Positions 50,312-59,582 are shown, counted from the first letter of the stretch. The stretch: 64,000 nucleotides of DNA from Acidimicrobiia bacterium (GCA_023264995.1 JAHFUR010000017.1:18349-82348); one strand, 5' to 3'. Program-made: numbers and translations. The notes: a model not told the origin generated them from the letters alone.

Positions 50312-53295
50312 CGGCGCACCGCTCCCGCCGGCGGGCCCTGCTCCCCGCTCAGGGGGCCGCTCGGGCCGGGCTCCCCGCTCAGGGGGCCGCTCGGGCCCTG
50401 TCCCTCGCTCAGGGGGCCGCTCGGGCCCAGCGGCTCGAGGAGGGCCGGCCCGCCCGGCCGGTCGGCCAGGGCGAGCAGGGCCAGGAACGGCCCGACCGAG
50501 ACCAGGACCATGGCCACCACGACCACGCCGGAGTCGTTGGTGGCCACGCCGAGCAGGCCGGCGGCAATGGCCCCGACCGCCCCGGCCCGCTCCGGCGAGC
50601 CCGGCGGCGCCAGGGCGCGGCCCCGTGCGGTGCGGGCCACCAGGACGAGCACGGTCACGGCGACCGCCGGCGCCACCAGGGTCCACGGGGAGCGGCCGAT
50701 GACGCCGGCGGTGGCCTCGGCCCGGCGGGCCAGCGTGGCGAACAGGCTGCCGTCGCCACCGTGGAGGGTCTCCGACGCCAACCGGCCGAGATGGGTGCGT
50801 GACCGGGCCGGGCGGAGCAGGTCGGCCGTGGTGAGCGCGGCGAGGGCGGCGGCGGTGGCCCCGCCGGCGACGGCCAGCCGCCGGAGGGTCACGCGCCCGC
50901 CGGCGAGGCCCACCAGGACGAGGAGGCCGACCGGCACCAGGGTGACGAAGCCACCCACGTCGGCCCCGAGGACCGGGGCGCCGTCCACGAAGGCGACGAG
51001 GGCGAACAGGGCGCCGGCCGTGACCAGCGCCTCCCGCCGGCGGGGGGCATGGGCCACATGGAGGGCGGCGAGCAGGACCGTGGCCCCGGCCAGCACGCCG
51101 AAGGCCGTGTTGCCGATGCCGAACCACCGCGAGGCCGTCTGTGGCGAGTAGCCGAGCAGGCCGGCGAGCTGGAGGCGGGCGCCGGTGGCCACGTCGACCA
51201 TGAGGACGGCGAGGGTCGCCCCGAGCGCCCACGCCAGCGCGGACAGCGGGCGCCGGCGGGCGCGGGAGACCGCGGCGACGACCAGGAGGTCGAGGCCGAC
51301 CAGTGCCCCCAGAGCGGCGGCTCCCGTGACCGGGACGGCCCGGAGCGCGAAGGTGGCCAGCGGGAAGGCGGCGACCGCCAGCGCCCCCAGGCGCAACCAT
51401 CCGGCTCGAGCCCAGCGCGCCCGGCCGGCCAGCGCGGCGCCGGTCAGGAGCCAGAGGGCGACCTGGCCGGCGACGAACACCACGGTCACCGGCGCCCAGG
51501 CCCGCTCCCGCCACGCCCCGTCGGCATCGAGACGGGCCAGCCGGGCCAGGTCGACCGGGCCGACGTGGTCGCGCAGCGGCCGGCCGGTGAAGGCGTCGGG
51601 GACGGGCACGCCCAGGGCGCCCAGCACGGTCGGGGCCATGTCGGTGAGCGCCACCAGGCCCAGCCGGCGGGTCGAGGGTGAGGACAGGTACCCGGGGACC
51701 ACGCCGGCGCCGGCGGCGACCACCGGCGTGAGCCGCCACTCGTCGCCCGGCGGCGTGACCGACACGACCAGGACCAGCGTGCCCGGGGGGGCGCCGGCGC
51801 TGAGCCGGGCCAGCAGGTCGTCGGCGCCGGCCAGGGCAGCCGCCCGCGAGCGGGCCACGTAGGCCGCAGCGCCCCCGATGTCGGCCACGGCATCAGCCCG
51901 GTCGAGATCACCGGGGTCGACCAGCACCACGTCGGCGCCGGCCAGGGCGGCCAGGGCCCGTTCGGCGACCCGGGCCACGTCGGCCTGGTGGGAGAACGGG
52001 GCCGGCGCGGCGTCGACGACGAGGTCGGGAGCCGCCACGCTCCCGCCGTCGACCACCCCGGAGCGGTCCATCAGGGCCACCGCCGCCGGCCGGGCCGCGT
52101 TGGGGTGGCCGGGGATCGCGAGATCGCTGAGGTTGGCGGCCAGGTCGGCCCGGCCGACGACCGCGGTGCGCTTGCCGGCGGCGTGCAGGGCGTCGCCCAG
52201 GGCGCCGGGCCGGGTGGGCAGGTGACGCCCGGCCCCGGCCCGGAGCCGGCTGGCGGCCGGGACCACCACCCCACCGTCGAGGTCGACGGCGCCGGCCGCG
52301 GCCAGGCCGGCCCGCACCCGGCTGCCGGCGCCGAAGGTGGCGTAGCCCTCGCCCGTGCTGGCCACACCCGAGCGGGCCCGCACGTTCATGGCCCCGACCG
52401 CGCCCCCGGCGGCCAAGCGGTCGAGGGCGGGCATGGCGCCCGTGCCCAGGTCGTCCCAGCGCAGGCCGGGGAGCCCGACGACCAGCACCCTGGCCGCCGG
52501 CGCCGCCAGCGCGGCACTCGACGGGACGGCCCGGGCGCCCGACCACGACGCGGCCACCACGGTGAGGGCCAGGACGGCGACGATGACGCCGGCCCGGGCC
52601 CGGGGGGAGGTCAGGCGGGGCCAAAGGGCACGGGTGACGTCGGCGCCCTGGCGGGCCCGGTGGGCGAACCCGGCCACCGTGCGGCCGGTGTGGCGGTGGT
52701 CCATGTCGACCGGCAGCTCGACGACCCGGGCGCCGGCCCGGACGGCGTCGACGGTGAGGCCGACCTCGAGGCCGAAGCGGGGGGCCAGCGCCAGCGACCG
52801 CAGCAGCTCGCCGCGGACGGCCCGCTGGCCCGACAACGGGGCCGCCGCGACGAAACCCCGGGCGCCCCGGCGGATGCCGGCGCCGGCCAGTTGGCGGACA
52901 AGGCCGAACCCGCCCCGGCCACCCGCCGACGGCAGCACGCCGACGGCCATGTCCGCCTCGCCGGCCAGCACCGGGGCCAGCAGGGCACCGGCGCCGGCGG
53001 CCGTCGCCCCGGTGTCGGCGTCGACGAGCAGGTACACGTCGGTCTCCGAGGTGGCCGCGACCGCGGCCGCCACCGCCCCGCCCTTGCCGACGTTGCGAGG
53101 CAGGCGCAGTACCCAGGCGCCGGCCGCCCGCGCCTCCTCCGCGGTGGCGTCGGCCGAGCCGTCGTCGACCACCAGCACCTCACCGACGCCAGGAACGCGC
53201 GCGAGGGCGGCGACCGTCGCCCCGATCACGCCGGCGGCGTCCTTGGCCGGCACCACGGCCACGACCCTCGGGGCGGACCGGCCCGGGCTGCTCAC
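50308..53295 (-). CDS. Fusion of GT2 glycosyltransferase, alkaline-phosphatase-like domain and multi-helix membrane domain
   Basis: A 995-aa three-part protein. Residues 1 to ~225 are a family 2 glycosyltransferase (VVAVVPAKDAAGVIGATV, VLVVDDGSADATAEEA, YLLVDADTGA). A membrane helix (AGVIVAVLALTVVAASWSGA) follows. Residues ~285-560 look like an alkaline-phosphatase superfamily domain (VLVVGLPGLRWDDLGTG, STGEGYATFGAGSR, DVVLVDPGDLDRADA, LTDMAPTVLGALGVPVPD), placed outside the membrane. Then come about ten helices and a tail with three near-identical 10-residue repeats. It could add and edit a lipid-linked sugar phosphate. GTG 53295 lies in a repeat element; a GTG just before VVPAKD is an alternative. 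It follows murJ. Confidence 0.75.
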   Translation of the reverse strand: MSSPGRSAPRVVAVVPAKDAAGVIGATVAALARVPGVGEVLVVDDGSADATAEEARAAGAWVLRLPRNVGKGGAVAAAVAATSETDVYLLVDADTGATAAGAGALLAPVLAGEADMAVGVLPSAGGRGGFGLVRQLAGAGIRRGARGFVAAAPLSGQRAVRGELLRSLALAPRFGLEVGLTVDAVRAGARVVELPVDMDHRHTGRTVAGFAHRARQGADVTRALWPRLTSPRARAGVIVAVLALTVVAASWSGARAVPSSAALAAPAARVLVVGLPGLRWDDLGTGAMPALDRLAAGGAVGAMNVRARSGVASTGEGYATFGAGSRVRAGLAAAGAVDLDGGVVVPAASRLRAGAGRHLPTRPGALGDALHAAGKRTAVVGRADLAANLSDLAIPGHPNAARPAAVALMDRSGVVDGGSVAAPDLVVDAAPAPFSHQADVARVAERALAALAGADVVLVDPGDLDRADAVADIGGAAAYVARSRAAALAGADDLLARLSAGAPPGTLVLVVSVTPPGDEWRLTPVVAAGAGVVPGYLSSPSTRRLGLVALTDMAPTVLGALGVPVPDAFTGRPLRDHVGPVDLARLARLDADGAWRERAWAPVTVVFVAGQVALWLLTGAALAGRARWARAGWLRLGALAVAAFPLATFALRAVPVTGAAALGALVGLDLLVVAAVSRARRRPLSALAWALGATLAVLMVDVATGARLQLAGLLGYSPQTASRWFGIGNTAFGVLAGATVLLAALHVAHAPRRREALVTAGALFALVAFVDGAPVLGADVGGFVTLVPVGLLVLVGLAGGRVTLRRLAVAGGATAAALAALTTADLLRPARSRTHLGRLASETLHGGDGSLFATLARRAEATAGVIGRSPWTLVAPAVAVTVLVLVARTARGRALAPPGSPERAGAVGAIAAGLLGVATNDSGVVVVAMVLVSVGPFLALLALADRPGGPALLEPLGPSGPLSEGQGPSGPLSGEPGPSGPLSGEQGPPAGAVRR
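50341..50430 (-). repeat. Three 30-bp tandem repeats in the tail of the fusion gene
   Basis: Units 50341-50370, 50371-50400 and 50401-50430 are nearly identical and encode GPSGPLSGEQ-type decapeptides on the minus strand. They lie 30-120 bp from the overlapping start of the next gene. Confidence 0.85.
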
Positions 53296-53360
53296 CGGCT
53301 CCCACCCCCGAGGGCGCGAGCCGGTGCATGCGTGCCGGAGCAGCCTCCCGGGCTGCTCAC
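53282..53360 (-). repeat. Single copy of the two-hairpin element at the murJ-GT2 junction
   Basis: CCCGGGCTGCTCAC occurs at 53282-53295 and 53347-53360, 65 bp apart. Between and across them are a hairpin with a 9-bp stem (CACCGGCTC 53293-53301, GAGCCGGTG 53318-53326) and, after 11 nt, a hairpin with a perfect 8-bp stem (GAGCAGCC 53338-53345, GGCTGCTC 53351-53358). The right copy contains the murJ stop, the left copy the start of the GT2 fusion gene. The layout matches the element array at 33561-33779. Confidence 0.85.
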
Positions 53361-54934
53361 TGGCCCACGGGGACGCCGACAGGGTGGCGCCAGGCGACCA
53401 GCTCCGGCGCCCGGAGCGCCCAGGCCACCAGCGCGTAGGCGGCCACGCCGGCACCGCCCCCGAAGCCGACGGCCGCCAGCGCGCCGGCCCGGCCGCCCGA
53501 CGGCACGGCGCCGGCCACGGCCCAGGCCACCACGCCGGCCACGGCCGCGCCGGCCAGGCTCCGGCCCATGGTGGCGGTCACGGGCCAGGACGCGCCCGCC
53601 CGCCGGCGGACGGCGACGCCGAGGACGGCGGCGCCGGCCACCATGGCCACCGAGTGGGCGGCGCCGATGGCCACCATCCGGTCGGCTCGGGGGACGGCGG
53701 CGACCAGCACGGCCATGAAGGCCGAGCCGCCGGCGGCGACGCCGACGTTGACGAGCGCCGGCGTGCGGGTGTCGCCCACGGCGTACGACGCCCGGGTGAG
53801 GAGCTGGAGCCCGGCGTAACCGACCAGGCCGGCGGCGTAGCCGGCCAGGGCGCCGGCCACCAGGCGGCCGCCGGCGTCGTCGAGGGCGCCGACCTCGATC
53901 AGCCGGAGCCCCGGACCGGCCAGGGCCACCATCAGGGCGGCCGCGGGCAGGACCAGGAAGGCGATGCTGCGCGCCGCCCGGCCCAGGGCGCTGGCGTAGC
54001 CGTCCCAGCGGCCGGCGGCGGCGTCGGCGGCCAGGCCGGGGTAGGCGGTGGTCAGGACCGGGTGGGCCAGGACCGCGAACGGCAGCAGGAAGGTGGTGAA
54101 GGCGATGTGGTAGGCCACCACCCCGCCCTCGACCCGGTTGGCCAGCACCAGGGTCACCGCCACCAGCACCTGGCTCATGGCCAGGTAGACGGCGCCCCAC
54201 GCGCCGGCCCGCCCCAGCGCCCGCAGGCCGGGGTGCGACGGGTCCCAGCGGGGCCGGAGGCGGATCCCCGCCCGGCGCAGGGCCACCATGGGCACGCCGG
54301 CCATGGCCACCACACCGGCGGTGGTCCCGAGGCCCAGCACCAGCCGCCACGACAGGGGCACGTCCAGGCCGGCGTGGCCCCCCGAGAGGGCACGGAACGC
54401 CACCATGGTGGCGATGACGGCCACGTTGTTGGCCACCGGGGCGAAGGCGGCCGCCGCGAACCGGCGGGCGCCGTACAGCACGGCGGTGGCCACTGAGCCC
54501 ACCGCGTAGAACAGGACCTGGGGCACGAACACCCACAGCAGGAAGCTGCCGAGCCGCACTTCGGCGTCGCGCACCCCGTGATCGGCCACGGCCACGGTGA
54601 GCGCCCGCATCACCCATGGCCGGGCCACCAACCCCACCACCGTCACCCCGCCCAGGACGGCCAGGGCCACGCCGAGCACGGCGCCCGCCAGCCGTTCCAG
54701 CTCGTCGCGCCGGCCTCCGTCGAACAGGGCGACGAAGGGCGGCACCAGCACCGACGACAGGATGCCGGCGGCCAGCAGCTCGAACAGCAGGTTCGAGACC
54801 AGGTTGGCCGTCTGGTAGGTGTTGCCGAGGTAGGTGGTGCCCAGGGCGCCGCCGACGGCGACCACCCGCAGCAACCCGGTGGCCCGGGCGGCCACGTTCC
54901 CGACCGTGACCTGGCCGCGGGCCCCCCAGCTCAC
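53357..54934 (-). CDS. murJ: Lipid II flippase MurJ (MviN family)
   Basis: A 525-aa membrane protein with about 14 hydrophobic segments, of the MOP exporter superfamily. The N-terminal pattern VGNVAARATGLLRVVAVGGALGTTYLGNTYQTANLVSNLLFELLAAGILSSVLVPPFV is the MurJ/MviN signature, including the conserved arginine and the LFELLAAG segment. It flips lipid-linked peptidoglycan precursors outward. No cytoplasmic kinase-like extension, as found in mycobacterial MurJ, is present. GTG 54934 overlaps the stop of mctB (GTGA). It is embedded in the operon with GT2, phosphatase and MraY-like genes, all acting on lipid-linked sugars. Confidence 0.9.
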   Translation of the reverse strand: MSWGARGQVTVGNVAARATGLLRVVAVGGALGTTYLGNTYQTANLVSNLLFELLAAGILSSVLVPPFVALFDGGRRDELERLAGAVLGVALAVLGGVTVVGLVARPWVMRALTVAVADHGVRDAEVRLGSFLLWVFVPQVLFYAVGSVATAVLYGARRFAAAAFAPVANNVAVIATMVAFRALSGGHAGLDVPLSWRLVLGLGTTAGVVAMAGVPMVALRRAGIRLRPRWDPSHPGLRALGRAGAWGAVYLAMSQVLVAVTLVLANRVEGGVVAYHIAFTTFLLPFAVLAHPVLTTAYPGLAADAAAGRWDGYASALGRAARSIAFLVLPAAALMVALAGPGLRLIEVGALDDAGGRLVAGALAGYAAGLVGYAGLQLLTRASYAVGDTRTPALVNVGVAAGGSAFMAVLVAAVPRADRMVAIGAAHSVAMVAGAAVLGVAVRRRAGASWPVTATMGRSLAGAAVAGVVAWAVAGAVPSGGRAGALAAVGFGGGAGVAAYALVAWALRAPELVAWRHPVGVPVGQ

Positions 54935-55881
54935 GGGGTCTGGGTCGGGAGGATCCGCTGGGCGTCGCGGCCCACGCCGTAGTTCCCGTACCGGGGCACG
55001 CCGAGATCCTCCAGGGCGAGGACGGCGGCGGTCTGGCCCATGGCCGATTCCAGGTTGTCGACCGTCGACAACCGGGCTGCGGCGACGTCGCGCCGGAGGA
55101 GGCCGACGAACACAGCCCGGCCCCCGTCGGTGTCCTGGCCCGACTCGGCCGCCACCACCCGCCCCGATGCCTGGGCGTAGGCCTGGACCAGGGGGATGGC
55201 CACCACGTCGTCGCCCACCTCGGCGCCGGCGCCGGACACGACGACGTAGCGGGTGTTGGCCAGGGGCAGCCCGGCGAGGGTGGCGGGCAGGATGGCGGTG
55301 GTCGAGGTCGAGGTCGGCGGCGGCGGCCCCTCGAAGGTCAGGAAGCCGGCGGTCTGGAGGGCGGCAAGGGGGCTGGTCTCGGTGGCCGCGGCCTCGCGGG
55401 TGGCCGCCCCCGCCACCTTGGCCAGGGCCAGCCGGCGCACCACCTCGGGCCGGTCGAAGGCCAGGTCGAGGGCCGTCGCCAGCGAACGGACGTCGTTGTC
55501 GCTGGTCAGGCGCATCTTGGAGGTGAACCAGATCGTGCCCTCCACGGTGGCCTGGGCGCCGGCGAGGGCCTGGCGGAGGTCGTCGACCGGCCGGCGGTCG
55601 ACCCCCGAGATGGCCACGACCATCACCGGGATGTTGCGGAGGTGGCCCTTGAGCAGCTGGTCGCGGGTGGTGACCGCGAAGTCGCGGCCCCGGTCCACGT
55701 CGCTTTTGAGCTTCCCGTTCTCGTCGCGGGTGGCCCCGACCGAGCGCTCGACGGCGTCGAGCTTGTTGTTCAGGGCGTCCACCGTGACCCGGTCGATGAC
55801 CGTGGTCCCCATGACGATGCCCAGGCCCAGGGCGAGGAACACGGCCACCAGCGAGACGATGTGGTAGCGGAGGTTGATCAC
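54931..55881 (-). CDS. MctB-family protein (copper-efflux/SteB-like membrane protein)
   Basis: A 316-aa protein with one N-terminal membrane helix (YHIVSLVAVFLALGLGIVMG), then a coiled-coil stretch (ALNNKLDAVERSVGATRDENGKLKSDVDRG) and a large mostly alpha/beta domain outside. This is the pattern of the MctB (Rv1698) family, which is linked to copper resistance in mycobacteria and to septum-associated SteB in corynebacteria. It always follows a SteA gene, as here. GTG 55881 overlaps the steA stop. The family name is secure; whether it handles copper in this organism is not. Confidence 0.88.
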   Translation of the reverse strand: MINLRYHIVSLVAVFLALGLGIVMGTTVIDRVTVDALNNKLDAVERSVGATRDENGKLKSDVDRGRDFAVTTRDQLLKGHLRNIPVMVVAISGVDRRPVDDLRQALAGAQATVEGTIWFTSKMRLTSDNDVRSLATALDLAFDRPEVVRRLALAKVAGAATREAAATETSPLAALQTAGFLTFEGPPPPTSTSTTAILPATLAGLPLANTRYVVVSGAGAEVGDDVVAIPLVQAYAQASGRVVAAESGQDTDGGRAVFVGLLRRDVAAARLSTVDNLESAMGQTAAVLALEDLGVPRYGNYGVGRDAQRILPTQTP

Positions 55882-57074
55882 CCGCCGACGGCCTTCCACG
55901 TCTCGGTGATGGTGAACCACGTGGCCTTCACGAACACATGGAGAGGCTGGGCCACGGTGATCATCACGATCATGGCGAACAGGGCGGCCACGACCAGCAG
56001 GACCATGTCGCTGGTGCGAACCCGGCTCTGGTAGAGCCGGCTCACCCCCTTGGCGTCCACCAGGATGGGCCCGACCTTCAGGCGCACGAGGAACGTGGAC
56101 GCCATGCCGGCCCGGCCCTTGTCGAAGAACTCGATCATCGAGGCGTGGGTGCCCACGGCGACGATCAGCTCGGCCCGCTTCTCGTAGGCCAGCAGCATGG
56201 CCACGTCCTCGCTGGTGCCGGCGGCCTCGAAGGTGGAGTGGTCGAGGTGCAGGTCCTCCAGGCGGGCCGCGCCGGGGGCCAGGCCGCCCGGGTAGGCGTG
56301 GACGATCAGCTGGGCGCCCACGTGCAGGGCCCTCGTGGAGATGGAATCGAAGTCCCCAATCACCATGTCGGGCTTGTGACCGCCGTCGAGGAGGACGTCG
56401 GCCCCGCCGTCGACGGCGATCATGACCGGGCGCATCTCCTTGATGTACGCGCTGAGCGCGGCCAGGTCGGCCCGGGCGTCGGAGCCGCCCCGGACCACGA
56501 TCAGCACGTGGCGGCCGGCGATATCGACGTCGAGGTCGGGCAGCGGCGGGGAGTCGGTGAGCAGGTGGCGCTCCCGCCGCAGGTACTCCAGGGTGTTCTC
56601 GGCGAACTTCTCCAGCTCGTCCCCCAGTGACTGGCGGGCCGCCTCGAGCTGGGCCTCGAGCGACGCCAGGGTGTGGCGGACCCCGGTGGCCACGACCTCG
56701 CCGTCGCGACGCACCTCGGTGGCGTCGACCTCGAGGATCTGGCCCTCCCGCACCGCGGTGAGGACCTTCATGCCGACGTCGTCGACGACGGGGATCCCGG
56801 CCGCGGCCAGCAGCAGCGGCCCGAGGTTGGGGTACCGGCCGGAGCTGGACCGGGCCGCGTTCACGACCGCGCCCGCCTTGGCCAGGATCAGCCCCTCGGC
56901 CGCCACCCGGTCGAGGTCCTCGTGGTCGATGACGGCGACCTCCCCGGGCTGCAGGCGGGGGATGAGGTTCTTGGTCCGCCGGTCGACGCGCGCCCGGCCG
57001 ACGACGACCCCCTCCGCCGGCACGGCGCGCAGGGCCGGGCGGCCGAAGCGCTGGCGCAGGCTCTCCCGGGCCAT
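55878..57074 (-). CDS. SteA family protein (cytokinetic-ring related, thiamin pyrophosphokinase-like fold)
   Basis: A 398-aa protein. The N-terminal part has GRARVDRRTKNLIPRLQPGEVAVIDHEDLDRVAAEGLILAKAGAVVNAA. The central part resembles the catalytic domain of thiamin pyrophosphokinase (MIAVDGGADVLLDGGHKPDMVIGDFDSIS), and a C-terminal membrane helix (MVLLVVAALFAMIVMITVA) ends the protein. In corynebacteria SteA and SteB act with cell division and envelope assembly. It overlaps recN upstream (1 nt) and mctB downstream (GTGA). It is probably not a true TPP-making enzyme, as the nucleotide-binding end is different. Confidence 0.88.
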   Translation of the reverse strand: MARESLRQRFGRPALRAVPAEGVVVGRARVDRRTKNLIPRLQPGEVAVIDHEDLDRVAAEGLILAKAGAVVNAARSSSGRYPNLGPLLLAAAGIPVVDDVGMKVLTAVREGQILEVDATEVRRDGEVVATGVRHTLASLEAQLEAARQSLGDELEKFAENTLEYLRRERHLLTDSPPLPDLDVDIAGRHVLIVVRGGSDARADLAALSAYIKEMRPVMIAVDGGADVLLDGGHKPDMVIGDFDSISTRALHVGAQLIVHAYPGGLAPGAARLEDLHLDHSTFEAAGTSEDVAMLLAYEKRAELIVAVGTHASMIEFFDKGRAGMASTFLVRLKVGPILVDAKGVSRLYQSRVRTSDMVLLVVAALFAMIVMITVAQPLHVFVKATWFTITETWKAVGG

Positions 57075-58681
57075 CAGCGGGGCCCGCCCCGGCGCTGGGC
57101 CGCGGCCGTCTCCAGCAGCTCCTCGGCGTGGTCGCGGGCCGTCTCCGAGCCCGGCTGGCCCGACAGCATCCGCGACAGCTCGACCACCCGCTCGGTGCCG
57201 GCGACCGTCCGGGCCGAGGCCACCGTGCGCCCGCTGCTGTCGTCCTTGGCCACGACCACCTGGTGGTCAGCGAAAGCCGCCACCTGGGGCAGGTGGGTGA
57301 CCACCAGCACCTGGTGGGCGCCGGCCAGGTCGGCCAGGGCCCGGCCCACGGCCAGGGCGGCCTCGCCGCCGACGCCGGCGTCGACCTCGTCGAAGACCAG
57401 GGTGGGCGGGGCATCGCTCAGGACCAGGCGAGCGGCCAGCATGGCCCGGGCCAGCTCGCCTCCCGACGCCACCTTGGCCAGCGGCAGCGGCGGCGCCCCC
57501 CGGTTGGCGGCCAGCAGGAACTCCACGTCGTCGGCCGGGCCCGGCCCCTCGACGTCCACCTGGAGGCGGGCACCGGGCATGGCCAGCGTGCGGAGGTGGT
57601 GCTCCACCTGGCGGGCCAGGTCGGGCGCGGCCTGGCGCCGGGCGCCGGCGACGGCGGCGGCCGCCACCTCGACCGCCCGCTGCGCCGCCTCCCGTTCGCC
57701 TTCGAGCGCTTCCACCCTCACGCCGTGGGACTCCAGTTCGAGCAGGCGGGCATGGGCCTCGGATTGGTACGCCATCACCTCGGACAACCGTTCACCGTAC
57801 TTGCGGCAGAGGTCGTGGAGCAGGCGCCGGCGGGCCCGGACCTGGTCGAGGCGCTCGGGCTCGTCGGCGATGGCGTCGCCCGCCTGGCGCAGGTCGGAGG
57901 CGGCCTCGGCCAGCTCGGCCTGCAAGGCCCGCAGCCGGGCGTCGATGTCGGCGAAGGGCCGGCGGCCCCCGACCGCCTCCATGGCCTCGCCCACGGCGTC
58001 GAGGGCGCCGCCGTCGCCGAGCAGGGAGTCGTAGGCCTCCGACGCCGCGTCGCGGTGGGCGGCGGCGTCGGCCAGCACGTCCTCCTCGGCTTCCAGGGCC
58101 TGGTCCTCGTCGGGGTCGTCGAGATGGGCGGCATCCAGCTCGCCGAGCTGGAACCGGAGCAGGTCCAGCTCGCGGGCGCGAGCCCGGGCGTCGCCCCCGA
58201 GCCCGGCCAGGGCCTCGTCGAGCAGCTTCACCCGGTCGCGGGCGGCGGCGAGGGGGCCCAGGTCGACCCCGGCGAAGCGGTCGAGGGCGGCCCGCTGCAG
58301 TCGCGGGGACAGGAGCGATTGGTGGGCGTGCTGGCCGTGGAGGTCGACCAGGCCCCGGCCCAGCTCGGCCAGCTCGGTCGCCGTCGCCAGCCGGCCGTCG
58401 ATGTAGGCCCGCGACCGGCCGTTGGTGGGCACGGCCCGGGCCAGCACCGTCTCCTCGGCGCCGGCGGGGCCGGGCACGAACCGTCCTTCGACCCGCGCCT
58501 CGTCGGCGCCGGGACGGACCAGCACGGCGTCGGCCCGGCCCCCCATGAGCAGCTCGATGGCCTCGACCAGCAAGGTCTTGCCGGCGCCGGTCTCGCCGGT
58601 GAGGGCGGTCATGCCGGCGCCCAGCACGAGGTGGAGGTCGTCGATCACCCCCAGGTCGCGCACGTGGAGCTCGGCCAACAT
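57074..58681 (-). CDS. recN: DNA repair protein RecN
   Basis: SMC-like ATPase for double-strand break repair. The 535-aa protein has Walker A GETGAGKT at residues 29-36, a central pair of long coiled-coil arms (about residues 150-360), the ABC signature in VASGGELARAMLAARLVL and Walker B TLVFDEVDAGVGG, with LVVTHLPQVAAFAD as the switch. It starts at ATG 58681, 34 nt after nadK, and overlaps steA. Its place in the tlyA-nadK-recN-steA-mctB string is conserved in actinobacteria. Confidence 0.95.
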   Translation of the reverse strand: MLAELHVRDLGVIDDLHLVLGAGMTALTGETGAGKTLLVEAIELLMGGRADAVLVRPGADEARVEGRFVPGPAGAEETVLARAVPTNGRSRAYIDGRLATATELAELGRGLVDLHGQHAHQSLLSPRLQRAALDRFAGVDLGPLAAARDRVKLLDEALAGLGGDARARARELDLLRFQLGELDAAHLDDPDEDQALEAEEDVLADAAAHRDAASEAYDSLLGDGGALDAVGEAMEAVGGRRPFADIDARLRALQAELAEAASDLRQAGDAIADEPERLDQVRARRRLLHDLCRKYGERLSEVMAYQSEAHARLLELESHGVRVEALEGEREAAQRAVEVAAAAVAGARRQAAPDLARQVEHHLRTLAMPGARLQVDVEGPGPADDVEFLLAANRGAPPLPLAKVASGGELARAMLAARLVLSDAPPTLVFDEVDAGVGGEAALAVGRALADLAGAHQVLVVTHLPQVAAFADHQVVVAKDDSSGRTVASARTVAGTERVVELSRMLSGQPGSETARDHAEELLETAAAQRRGGPR

Positions 58682-58715
58682 CAGGGTCGGCTCGGCATCA
58701 GTGCCAGTCTCGACA

Positions 58716-59582
58716 TCAGCGGTCGGCCACGCCGAACTTGGCCTTCAGGACGCCGTAGAAGTCCCGGGTGCCGAAGGCCACGAACCGGGCCGAGCCGGGC
58801 GCCTCGGTGCACACGATGGCGTCGCCCCGCTCCAGCACGCAGATCTCCCGCCCGTCGATGACCAGCGCCGCCGGCCGGTCGGTCACCTCGATGCGCACCG
58901 AGTCGGCGGCGTCGACCACCAGGCTCCGGTCGAAGGACATGTGGGCCGAGACCGGGGTCATGAGCAGGGCCCGGACGTTGGGTGACACGATCGGGCCGCC
59001 GGCCGAGAAGGCGTAGGCCGTGGAGCCGGTGGGCGTGGCCACGATGAGCCCGTCGGCCGCGTAGGTCGTCCAGAACCGGCCCTCGACCTGGACGGCCACG
59101 TGCACGGTGTGGCCGGCCGCCGGCCGTTCGATCACGGCCTCGTTCAGCGCCCAGACATCGAGATCGGGAGGGCCGCCCGCCGGCCCGCCGGCCCGGTGGA
59201 CGACGACGGAGAGCATCATGCGCGCCTCGATGGCGTAGTTGCCGGCCAGCACCCGTTCCAGGGCGTCGGTCAACCCCTCGGGCTCCAGGTCGGCCAGGTA
59301 GCCCAAACGGCCCAGGTTCACCCCGAGGAGCGGCACGCCGGCCCGGCTGACCAGGCTGACGGCGCGGAGGATGGTGCCGTCGCCGCCGAGCGTCACGGCC
59401 AGGTCGAGCCCGTCGGCCAGCTCGCCCGGGCCGACGGCGTGCTCGGGCCGGCCGACAGTGGCGGCGTCGGCCGTCGGCAGCCGGACCTGGTGGCCGTGCT
59501 GGAGCAGCCAACCGATGGCGTGGCGGGCCCGTTCGGCGGCCTCGGTGCGGTGCTCGTGGACGATGAGGGCGACGGTGGCCAC
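58716..59582 (-). CDS. nadK: NAD kinase
   Basis: Phosphorylates NAD to NADP. The 288-aa protein has the GGDGT motif (LAVTLGGDGTILRAV), the NE pair in ALNEAVIERPAAG and the Gly-rich ATPTGSTAYAFSAGGPIVSP, all required for catalysis and NAD binding. I chose GTG 59582, giving VATVALIVHEHR, since homologues start just there; it overlaps the tlyA stop by a few bases. It would supply NADP for the pentose phosphate enzymes encoded elsewhere in the window. Confidence 0.94.
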   Translation of the reverse strand: MATVALIVHEHRTEAAERARHAIGWLLQHGHQVRLPTADAATVGRPEHAVGPGELADGLDLAVTLGGDGTILRAVSLVSRAGVPLLGVNLGRLGYLADLEPEGLTDALERVLAGNYAIEARMMLSVVVHRAGGPAGGPPDLDVWALNEAVIERPAAGHTVHVAVQVEGRFWTTYAADGLIVATPTGSTAYAFSAGGPIVSPNVRALLMTPVSAHMSFDRSLVVDAADSVRIEVTDRPAALVIDGREICVLERGDAIVCTEAPGSARFVAFGTRDFYGVLKAKFGVADR

